From assembly GCA_963810055.1 (NCBI GenBank), contig CAWEME010000007.1, forward strand, positions 1-64,000: a stretch of 64,000 nucleotides of DNA. The letters run 5' to 3'. Numbering within the stretch: the stretch's first letter is position 1; every line of letters begins with the position of its first letter. Source of the DNA: REEB95 sp963810055. Its GTDB lineage: Bacteria > Pseudomonadota > Alphaproteobacteria > ATCC43930 > CGMCC-115725. Below, piece by piece: positions 55,452-64,000 of the stretch. The notes beneath the pieces are model-generated. The model worked only from the letters and a program-made list of their open reading frames with translations, ran no database searches and had not been told where the DNA came from. A program made the translations under genes and the position numbers.

Positions 55452-56522
55452 TCACCCCAGCGCCGCGGCGATGGCAGCGCCAACCTCGCGCGTCGTTGCC
55501 TTGCCGCCGAGATCGGGCGTGCGCGGGCCGCCCTTTTCGGCCAGCACGCGGAAGATCGCGTTTTCGACCGCCGATGCGGCCTTGGTCTCGCCCAGATGCG
55601 AGAGCATCATCGCCCCCGTCCAGATCTGGCCGACGGGATTGGCGATCCCCTTGCCGGCGATGTCGGGCGCCGAGCCGTGCACCGGCTCGAACATCGACGG
55701 GAATTCGCGCTCGGGATTGATGTTGGCCCCGGGCGCGATGCCGATGGAGCCGACCACGGCGGGACCGAGATCGGACAGGATATCGCCGAACAGATTGGAG
55801 CCCACCACCACGTCGAACCAATCGGGATGACGCACGAAATGCGCGGTGAGGATGTCGATGTGGTACTGGTCGGTCTTGACCTGGGGGTAATCCTTGGCGA
55901 CGACGGCGAAGCGTTCGTCCCAATAGGGCATGGTGTGGACGATGCCGTTCGATTTGGTGGCCGAGGTCACGTGCTTCTTGCGCCCCGGTTTCATCGCCAG
56001 CTCGAAGGCGTAGCGCATGATGCGGTCGACGCCCTTGCGGGTGAAGATGGTCTCCTGCATCGCCATCTCTTGATCCGTGCCGGCATAGAGCCGGCCGCCG
56101 ATGGCGGAATATTCGCCCTCGACGTTTTCGCGCACGACGTAGAAATCGATTTCGCCGGGCTTGCGGTCCTTCAACGGCGAGTTGACGCCTTCCAGCAGCT
56201 TGATCGGCCGCAAATTGACGTATTGGCGGAATTCGCGGCGGATGGGGATGAGCAGGCCCCAGAGCGAGACGTGATCGGGCACGCCGGGGAATCCCACCGC
56301 GCCGAGGAAGATGCCGTCGAGCGGGCGCAGCTGGGCGAGCCCGTCTTCCGGCATCATGCGGCCGGTCTTGGCGAAGCGCTCGCAGCTCCAGTCGAATTCG
56401 CGCCATTTGAAGGAAAAGCCGAAGCGGCGCGCGGCCGCCTCCAGCACCTTGATGCCTTCGGGCACCACCTCGCGGCCGATGCCGTCGCCGGCGATCACGG
56501 CGATGTCGTAGGTCTTGGCCAT
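55452..56522 (-). CDS. tartrate/D-malate dehydrogenase-like (isopropylmalate dehydrogenase family)
   Basis: A 356-residue NAD-dependent beta-decarboxylating dehydrogenase. AVIAGDGIGREVVPEGIKVL opens it; VVRENVEGEYSAIGGRLY (substrate loop) and LFGDILSDLGPAVVGSIGIA with GSAPDIAGKGIANPVG are diagnostic. The pattern fits the tartrate dehydrogenase/D-malate dehydrogenase branch rather than LeuB. It is followed by the MaoC-like gene. ATG at 56522 with GGGGA upstream. Confidence 0.87.
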   Translation of the reverse strand: MAKTYDIAVIAGDGIGREVVPEGIKVLEAAARRFGFSFKWREFDWSCERFAKTGRMMPEDGLAQLRPLDGIFLGAVGFPGVPDHVSLWGLLIPIRREFRQYVNLRPIKLLEGVNSPLKDRKPGEIDFYVVRENVEGEYSAIGGRLYAGTDQEMAMQETIFTRKGVDRIMRYAFELAMKPGRKKHVTSATKSNGIVHTMPYWDERFAVVAKDYPQVKTDQYHIDILTAHFVRHPDWFDVVVGSNLFGDILSDLGPAVVGSIGIAPGANINPEREFPSMFEPVHGSAPDIAGKGIANPVGQIWTGAMMLSHLGETKAASAVENAIFRVLAEKGGPRTPDLGGKATTREVGAAIAAALG

Positions 56523-56610
56523 ATCCCCTCCCCTTTTGACGCCGCGCCAATCTAGCGGGCCCAGGCCCCGCCGCAAGGCTTACGGCGGAATGGCAGCCAT
56601 GTTTTTAGAT

Positions 56611-57024
56611 TTAGCGCCTCCGGTCGAGGGTGAAGGCGCGCTGGCAATGATCCATGCCGATATGCGGGTAGTAGCTCATGGCCTTGGGCGCCGCGAGCAG
56701 GATCAGCATGGTCTCATCGCCCGCCCGCTCATGCGTCCGGCGGATGAGCTCCCGGCCGATGCCGCCGCGCTGCCGCGCGACGTCGACCGCGAGATCGGAC
56801 AGGTAGCAGCAATAGGAGAAATCGGTGATCGCGCGCGACACGCCGACCAGTTTGCCGTCGCGGTCGCGGGCGCAGAGAACGATGTCGGCCTCTTCCAGCA
56901 TGCGCGCGATGCGCTTACGGTCGTCGACCGGGCGGCGCTCGGCCAGGGTCGAGCGGCGCAGCAGATCGATGAACTCCTCGGCGGCGAGGGCGGGCTCCTC
57001 GGCGTAGCGAATGTCGGCTTGCAT
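56611..57024 (-). CDS. GNAT-family N-acetyltransferase
   Basis: A 137-residue acetyltransferase. The acetyl-CoA motif is YLSDLAVDVARQRGGIGREL (R-x-x-G-I-G), followed by LAAPKAMSYYPHIGMDH at the end. It likely acetylates a small amine or protein. It overlaps in sequence with the extended 3' end of thiD. ATG at 57024. Confidence 0.83.
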   Translation of the reverse strand: MQADIRYAEEPALAAEEFIDLLRRSTLAERRPVDDRKRIARMLEEADIVLCARDRDGKLVGVSRAITDFSYCCYLSDLAVDVARQRGGIGRELIRRTHERAGDETMLILLAAPKAMSYYPHIGMDHCQRAFTLDRRR

Positions 57025-57838
57025 TGGTGTCTTTCCTGGCGGCGGGTGGAATGGGCTGGCCGATCGGCCCGTTGCCCTTGCCCAAACCGGGCGCGGCGCG
57101 GATCGCCCGTTGGACATAGGCGTGGGCGCGGGTGACCGCGGCTTTGAGCTTCATCCCTTGCGCCAGGCCGCAAGCGACGGCCGAGGCATAGGCGCAGCCG
57201 GTGCCGTGGGTCGAGCGCGTCCTGATCCGCCTGGACTTCAACACGAAGCTCTCCTTGGGCGTGACGACCAGGTCGATAAGAGAAGGCCCTTTCAAATGCC
57301 CACCCTTCACCACCACCGCCTTGGCGCCGAGTTTCAACAGCGCCTCGGCGGCGCGCTTCATGCCGTCGAGATCCTCGACCGTCAATCCCGTGAGCATGGC
57401 CGCTTCGATCAGATTGGGCGTGACCACGGCTGCGCGGGCGATCAACCGGCGCTTCAACCGCGTCACCCCCGGCTCGTCGAGCAGGGATGCGCCGGTGGTG
57501 GAGAAGATCACCGGATCGACCACCAGCGGCGTTTTCGGTGACAGGGCGTAGAGGGCATCGAGCGCGTCGGCCACCGCCTCGACCACCGCGGCGTCGACCA
57601 GCATGCCGGTCTTGACGCAATCGGCGCCGATATCGGACAGCACCGCCTCGATCTGGCGGCGCACGAAATCGGGGCCGACGGGAAGAATGCCGGAAACGCC
57701 GCGCGTGTTCTGCGCCGTCAGCGCGGTGATCGCCGTGGCGGCGTAACCGCCCAGCGCCGTTACCGTCTTGATATCCGCCTGGATGCCCGCGCCGCCGCCC
57801 GAATCCGAGCCGGCGATGATCAGCACGCGGCCGGTCAT
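56915..57838 (-). CDS. thiD: hydroxymethylpyrimidine (phosphate) kinase, read-through C-terminus
   Basis: ThiD phosphorylates HMP and HMP-phosphate in thiamine synthesis. VLIIAGSDSGGGAGIQADIK, CVKTGMLVDAAVVEAV, VVDPVIFSTTGASLLDE and THGTGCAYASAVACGLAQG (anion hole) are all present. The normal enzyme is about 265 residues, but no stop occurs until 56915, giving 307 residues whose last 40 overlap the GNAT gene with unlikely sequence. The true stop was probably lost by an indel near 57035. The start ATG overlaps the glmM stop (ATGA). Confidence 0.88.
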   Translation of the reverse strand: MTGRVLIIAGSDSGGGAGIQADIKTVTALGGYAATAITALTAQNTRGVSGILPVGPDFVRRQIEAVLSDIGADCVKTGMLVDAAVVEAVADALDALYALSPKTPLVVDPVIFSTTGASLLDEPGVTRLKRRLIARAAVVTPNLIEAAMLTGLTVEDLDGMKRAAEALLKLGAKAVVVKGGHLKGPSLIDLVVTPKESFVLKSRRIRTRSTHGTGCAYASAVACGLAQGMKLKAAVTRAHAYVQRAIRAAPGLGKGNGPIGQPIPPAARKDTNASRHSLRRGARPRRRGVHRSAAPLDPGRAPPGRRP

Positions 57839-59211
57839 TCGGCCGCGCTTTCCTCCGCGTGTCCCGCCGCCGCCAGCGCCGCGGCGATCTCCTCGACCAC
57901 GGCGGCCACGAGCGATTTGTCCTCGCCCTCGGCCATGATGCGGATCAGGGGCTCGGTGCCGGATTTGCGCACCAGCAGGCGGCCCTTGGTGCCGAGGCGG
58001 CTTTGCCCAGCGCTGATGGCGGCGAGGATGTCCTTGGATTCGAGCGCCGCACCTCCATTGATGCGCACGTTGCGCAGCAATTGCGGCACCGGCTCGAAGA
58101 CATTGCACACCTGGCTGGCCTGCGCGCCGGTTTCGGCGATGGCGGCCAGCACCTGCAACGCGGCGATCAGGCCGTCACCGGTGGTGGAATGGTCGCCCAG
58201 GATGATGTGGCCCGATTGCTCGCCGCCGAGATTGCAGCCCAGCCGGCGCATCTCCTCGACCACGTAGCGGTCGCCCACCTGGGTGCGCGCCAGCTTGACG
58301 CCGATGCCGGTGAGATAGCGCTCGAATCCCAGATTGGACATGACGGTGGAAACGATTCCGGCCGCCGCCAGGCGCCCGGATTTCCGCCACCGGGTCGCGA
58401 TCAGCGCCATCAACTGGTCGCCGTCGAGCAAGCGTCCCTTTTCGTCCGACACCACCAGCCGGTCGGCGTCGCCGTCGAGCGCCAATCCCAGATGGGCGCG
58501 GCTCTCGACGACCGCGCGCTGCATGGCCTGGGTCGAGAGCGTGCCGCAATGGCTGTTGATGTTGGTGCCGTCGGGCGCGACACCCAGGGGCACGACCTCG
58601 GCGCCCAATTCCCACAGCACGGTGGGCGCGACCTTGTAGGCGGCGCCGTTAGCGCAATCGACCACCACCTTGAGGCCGTCGAGGCGCAAGCCCTTGGGGA
58701 AGGTGTTCTTGACGAATTCGATGTAGCGCCCGCCGGCGTCGTCGAGCCGCTTGGCGCGGCCGAGCGCGTTGACCGGGGCGCGTCCGGAAGCGGCGCGGTC
58801 GAACGCCGATTCGATCTGCGATTCGATCGCGTCCGACAGCTTGAAGCCGTCGGGGCCGAACAGCTTGATGCCGTTATCCTGATAGGGATTGTGCGAGGCC
58901 GAGATCATGACGCCGAGATCGGCGCGCAGGCTCCGCGTCAGCATGGCGATGGCCGGGGTGGGCATCGGCCCGACCAGCACCACGTCCATGCCCATTGCAA
59001 TGAAGCCGGACGTCAAAGCGGGCTCGATCAGATATCCCGAAAGCCGCGTGTCCTTGCCGATCACGACCAGGTGCCGGTGCTCGCCGCGCTTCAAGACCAA
59101 TCCCGCCGCCATCGCCACCTTCAAGGCGGTGTCGGCGGTCATCGGCTCGGCATTGGCGATGCCGCGGATGCCGTCGGTGCCGAACAGCGTGCGCGTCTTG
59201 GCGGATTTCAA
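57835..59211 (-). CDS. glmM: phosphoglucosamine mutase
   Basis: A 458-residue alpha-D-phosphohexomutase that makes glucosamine-1-phosphate for cell-wall precursors. RTLFGTDGIRGIANAEPMTA opens it, GVMISASHNPYQDNGIKLFG holds the phospho-Ser, LALDGDADRLVVSDEKG the metal loop and VRKSGTEPLIRIMAEG the phosphate-binding loop. There is no ATG; a TTG at 59211 with GGGGGACAGG upstream is the start. It ends in an ATGA overlap with thiD. Confidence 0.95.
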   Translation of the reverse strand: MKSAKTRTLFGTDGIRGIANAEPMTADTALKVAMAAGLVLKRGEHRHLVVIGKDTRLSGYLIEPALTSGFIAMGMDVVLVGPMPTPAIAMLTRSLRADLGVMISASHNPYQDNGIKLFGPDGFKLSDAIESQIESAFDRAASGRAPVNALGRAKRLDDAGGRYIEFVKNTFPKGLRLDGLKVVVDCANGAAYKVAPTVLWELGAEVVPLGVAPDGTNINSHCGTLSTQAMQRAVVESRAHLGLALDGDADRLVVSDEKGRLLDGDQLMALIATRWRKSGRLAAAGIVSTVMSNLGFERYLTGIGVKLARTQVGDRYVVEEMRRLGCNLGGEQSGHIILGDHSTTGDGLIAALQVLAAIAETGAQASQVCNVFEPVPQLLRNVRINGGAALESKDILAAISAGQSRLGTKGRLLVRKSGTEPLIRIMAEGEDKSLVAAVVEEIAAALAAAGHAEESAAE

Positions 59212-59235
59212 GAAACCTGTCCCCCGGGCGCGGGT

Positions 59236-61179
<1,944 letters not shown>

Positions 61180-61289
61180 GGTGCTGGCCTTTCCATGCCG
61201 AGCCGGACGACCCTATTCTAGGGGCGTGAGGGACGCCAAGGCCCCTCCCGCAATGCCGCTCTACATTACTACATAAGAAGCTTTCGTGC

Positions 61290-62645
61290 TTAAACAACTC
61301 TTAACCCCGAGCGCGACAACGCATTTAAGGGGCGGAAAACAACAATTTCAGGGCGCGCCAGCGCCGCCGGGTTAAGGTTTTCCCGCCGCCATAAGAGCAG
61401 CGGCGCCGCTGCCAGCCCCTGGCGGTCGAACAGCGCCGGCAGGCCTGCGCGCACCACCGCCGGCAGGCCGGAATCGAAGCCTAGGCTGGCAAGCGCCGCC
61501 GCCCCCTCGGCGCCGATGCCTCCGAGCCTCATCCCGTCCGGCGCGTCCCGGGGCATGGTCAGGAGAAAGCGCCCGTCCCAAAAGACGCCGGCGCCCGGGG
61601 GCGCATCTTCCTGCGGCGCCATGGCCGCCGCCTCGCGGCAGACCAGGACGGGGCCGCCCCCCTCCCGCTTGCAGGGAACCAGGGAACAGCCGCCCAGGGT
61701 GCGGCCGCCCGCGAGACCGTTCGGCACTTCGCGGTAGAGCCGCTCCAGCCGTTCGAGCCGAGGCGGGAATTCGCCGCCGCCGATGCAGGCGATGAGCGCG
61801 GCCAGCGCGCGCAAGCCCGCCTCCTCGGGAGCGGCGCGCAAGGCTGCGCCGTCGAGCCAGGCGAATCCCCTTGGATCGAGCGCCACCGCGCGGGCGAGGC
61901 AATCCGCCACCAGGGTTTCGAGCGCCGCCCGGGCGCGGGCGAGACGCGCGGCCGTGGCGGCGAGGCGTTCGGACGTGAGCCCTTCCGCCGCCAGCGTGTC
62001 GCGCGCGGCGCGAATCCGGGTGCGCGCATAGGCCGGGTCGCGGTTCATCGGATCCTCGACGAATTCCTGTCCGGTCTCTTCCAGCGTTGCCTTGAGCCGG
62101 GCCCGCGGCACGACGAGCAGCGGGCGCAGCAGGCGGAAATTCCGTCTCGCGCTCTCGGGCGCCATGCCGGCGAGCCCGTCGAGACCGCTGCCGCGCGCCA
62201 GGCGCAAAAGGAAGGTCTCGGCCTGATCGTCGCGGTGATGCGCCGTGAGTAGATGGAGCACGAAGTTCTCCCGGCACCAGGATTCGAAGAGCCGGTAGCG
62301 CGCTGCGCGCGCGAAGGCCTCGACATCTCCGGTCGGGCGCGCACGCCTTCGCGTTTCAGGATGCGATGAGCGATGCCGCGCTTTTTCCAGCCAGCTCGCG
62401 GCCTGGGCCGCCTCGCGCGCGGAATCGGGCCTGAGAGCGTGATCGACGATGAGCGCGGTGACGGCACCGCCCTGTCCGCGCGCCCAGCGATCGGCCAGCA
62501 GCGTCAGCGCCATGCTGTCGGCGCCGCCCGAACAGGCGATGGCGAGACGCGGCTGGGATTCGAACGGCGCAAAACCCGCCATCAACGCGGCGAATTCGGC
62601 CTGGCCGAGCGGGGCCGCTGTGCGCGTTCCCGTGCCGTCGTCCAT
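61290..62645 (-). CDS. tilS: tRNA(Ile)-lysidine synthetase, with two compensating shifts
   Basis: TilS, about 451 residues, converts C34 of tRNA-Ile(CAU) to lysidine. The PP-loop is RLAIACSGGADSMALTLLAD, followed by LLTAHHRDDQAETFLLRLAR and MNRDPAYARTRIR. Between about 62385 and 62340 the main frame reads nonsense (KARHRSSHPETRRR), while the neighbouring frame reads KRGIAHRILKREGVRARP, the expected sequence. Two single-base errors of opposite sign fit. The ATG at 62645 lies just inside the end of the cpoB gene. Confidence 0.92.
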   Translation of the reverse strand: MDDGTGTRTAAPLGQAEFAALMAGFAPFESQPRLAIACSGGADSMALTLLADRWARGQGGAVTALIVDHALRPDSAREAAQAASWLEKARHRSSHPETRRRARPTGDVEAFARAARYRLFESWCRENFVLHLLTAHHRDDQAETFLLRLARGSGLDGLAGMAPESARRNFRLLRPLLVVPRARLKATLEETGQEFVEDPMNRDPAYARTRIRAARDTLAAEGLTSERLAATAARLARARAALETLVADCLARAVALDPRGFAWLDGAALRAAPEEAGLRALAALIACIGGGEFPPRLERLERLYREVPNGLAGGRTLGGCSLVPCKREGGGPVLVCREAAAMAPQEDAPPGAGVFWDGRFLLTMPRDAPDGMRLGGIGAEGAAALASLGFDSGLPAVVRAGLPALFDRQGLAAAPLLLWRRENLNPAALARPEIVVFRPLNALSRSGLRVV

Positions 62646-62649
62646 GACG

Positions 62650-63519
62650 CTAACAGCCCGCCTTTTTCTGCTCCTCCGCCGTCCGCTCCTTGATGGGGGC
62701 GGGCGCGGCCGGGAAATCGTGGCCGAGGCGCGCATAGGCGGCGCAGGCATTGGCCTTCTGGCCGAGATTGGCCAGCGACATACCGAGCTTGAGGAGATCG
62801 TCCATCGCCTTGCTGCTCTTGGGATATTTCTGGTAGCCCTCGGCGAAGGCGATGGCCGCGTCGTTCCAATCCTTGCGCACGTAATAGGTTTCGCCCAGCC
62901 AGTATTGCGCATTGCCGGCGAGCGGATCCTTCGGGAATTGCTTCACGAAGGTGCGCAACGCGGTTTCGGCGTTGGGATAATCGGCGCGCTGCAACAGGCC
63001 GAAGGCGCGGTTGTATTGCTCCTGCGGCGTAGGGGGCGTGGCCGAGGGCGGATTGGCGATGCCGGAGGTCGCCGTGGTCGCGGCATTGGCGCCACCCGGC
63101 GCCTCGCTTGCCGGCAGCGTGCCGAGGACGCCGGTGCCGGTGCCCATCGTACCGGAGGGCGGCGGGGGCGGCGGAGCGGCGTTGGACGCGCCCTTCGGCG
63201 GCGGGCCGGCGGGAGCGGCTGGCGCGGGCGCGGCGGGCGCCGGCGCGGCGGCGGGCGGCGCGGCATGCTCCAGCGCGTTCAAGCGCAGATCGACGTCGCT
63301 CGACAGCTTGTCGAGCCGGCTGCCGAGCTGATCGATGGCGTTTTGCAACTGCTCGATCTGGCCGATGAGCTGCCGCTGCTGATCCTCGAGCTGATCGAGC
63401 CGCACATCGGTGCCGAGCGCCGAGGGGGCGGCATTGCCGCCGCGGCCGTCCTGGGCCCGCGCCGCCGGCAACGCCAGAAAGATCCCCGCGAGTGACAAGG
63501 CGATGGCCGCGCGCCGCAT
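62650..63519 (-). CDS. cpoB: cell division coordinator CpoB / YbgF
   Basis: A 289-residue periplasmic Tol-Pal partner. Signal peptide RRAAIALSLAGIFLALPAAR, then a coiled coil (DQLEDQQRQLIGQIEQLQNA, LGSRLDKLSSDVDLRLNALE) that trimerises, a long Pro/Ala-rich linker, and TPR repeats from EQYNRAFGLLQRADYPNAET to the end. It coordinates envelope constriction with PBP1B and Tol. It follows pal and overlaps the region before tilS, the standard order. Confidence 0.94.
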   Translation of the reverse strand: MRRAAIALSLAGIFLALPAARAQDGRGGNAAPSALGTDVRLDQLEDQQRQLIGQIEQLQNAIDQLGSRLDKLSSDVDLRLNALEHAAPPAAAPAPAAPAPAAPAGPPPKGASNAAPPPPPPSGTMGTGTGVLGTLPASEAPGGANAATTATSGIANPPSATPPTPQEQYNRAFGLLQRADYPNAETALRTFVKQFPKDPLAGNAQYWLGETYYVRKDWNDAAIAFAEGYQKYPKSSKAMDDLLKLGMSLANLGQKANACAAYARLGHDFPAAPAPIKERTAEEQKKAGC

Positions 63520-63700
63520 CGAATGTCCTTCAACCCCCGTCCGCATCCGCGTCACCTAACGCGGCATTGGGGCAAAATAAGGGCGCCTGTCCTTATCGCC
63601 GGCACCACGAATGCCGCCAGCGGAAGACAGGCGCCGCCCATTTGCCCGGGCCCGACCCGCGACTCTCGCGGAACTGGCCTCGCGGACCCCGAAGGGCCCG

Positions 63701-64000
63701 TTAGTTGATGACCGTCACGCCCCGGCGATTCTGCGCCCAGGCCGCTTCGTTGTCACCGACCACCGCCGGGCGTTCCTTGCCGTAGCTGATGGTGGTGATG
63801 CGGCCGGCTTGGATGCCGAGCGCGACCAGCGCGCGCTTCACCGCGTTGGCGCGGCGATTGCCGAGCGCGAGGTTGTACTCGCGCGTGCCGCGGTCGTCGC
63901 AATGGCCTTCGACGGTGACTTTCACGTTCGCGTATTTCTTGAGCCAGGCGGACTGGCGCTGAAGCGTCTGCTGGCCTTCCGGCTTGATGTCCGACTTGTC
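63701..64000 (-). CDS. pal: peptidoglycan-associated lipoprotein Pal, C-terminal part (cut by window edge)
   Basis: The last 99 codons of Pal. The OmpA-like peptidoglycan-binding domain shows VKVTVEGHCDDRGTREYNLA, LGNRRANAVKRALVALGIQA and ISYGKERPAVVGDNEAAWAQ, ending NRRGVTVIN. The signal peptide and lipobox lie beyond the right edge. With tolB-like genes expected further right, this is the tol-pal end. Confidence 0.96.
   Translation of the reverse strand, partial: DKSDIKPEGQQTLQRQSAWLKKYANVKVTVEGHCDDRGTREYNLALGNRRANAVKRALVALGIQAGRITTISYGKERPAVVGDNEAAWAQNRRGVTVIN

Overview
The window is GC-rich chromosomal DNA, most likely from an alphaproteobacterium, perhaps of Rhodospirillales type. The support is the order pal-cpoB-tilS-ftsH-glmM-thiD, the neighbours purA-hisZ-serA-serC, FNR/FixK-type TTGAY-N4-ATCAA boxes and codon use. 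The taxon is inferred from gene content, not from an rRNA or marker tree. About the first 34 kb is an accessory island for aromatic acids; the rest is mostly housekeeping.

Aromatic island (1-33.7 kb). A box (benzoyl-CoA epoxidation) locus holds boxR, boxC and boxB, with a flavin-dependent ferredoxin reductase, a flavodoxin, a DUF4863 protein and an amidohydrolase; no boxA or benzoate-CoA ligase is visible. Around it lie four UbiD-family (de)carboxylase genes (one cut by the window edge, one divergent at the active site), a UbiX flavin prenyltransferase, two adjacent class III CoA-transferase subunits (one without the catalytic Asp) and two complete branched-chain-amino-acid-type ABC importers. 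There is also a molybdenum enzyme closely resembling pyrogallol-phloroglucinol transhydroxylase / resorcinol hydroxylase (alpha, beta, plus a DoxX membrane protein) and a second Mo-bis-MGD oxidoreductase. Two FNR-like boxes sit between the transhydroxylase operon and the divergent UbiD-CoA-transferase operon. The simplest reading is that carboxylated aromatics are imported, activated by CoA transfer, decarboxylated by prenyl-FMN enzymes and partly fed as benzoyl-CoA into the box pathway, with oxygen-limited control of the Mo/UbiD part. The substrates are inference.

Housekeeping part (33.7-64 kb). It holds a hemerythrin with two FNR-like boxes, tRNA-Ala(CGC), yggT-DUF167-folD, argG, an MFS carrier and an outer-membrane protein. 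A sulfur-trafficking cluster follows (cysE-iscR-two cysteine desulfurases-iscA-degenerate Hsp70 fragment-fdx-mnmA), then purA, hisZ, serA, serC, a tartrate-dehydrogenase-like gene, thiD, glmM, ftsH, tilS, cpoB and the end of pal. A family of short palindromic repeats lies just 3' of at least six genes.

Quality note. At least a dozen genes, including the housekeeping genes folD and tilS, read correctly only if single-base shifts are allowed. This looks like an indel-prone draft or metagenome assembly rather than real decay. Such genes are given as one CDS spanning both frames, with the approximate shift position stated.
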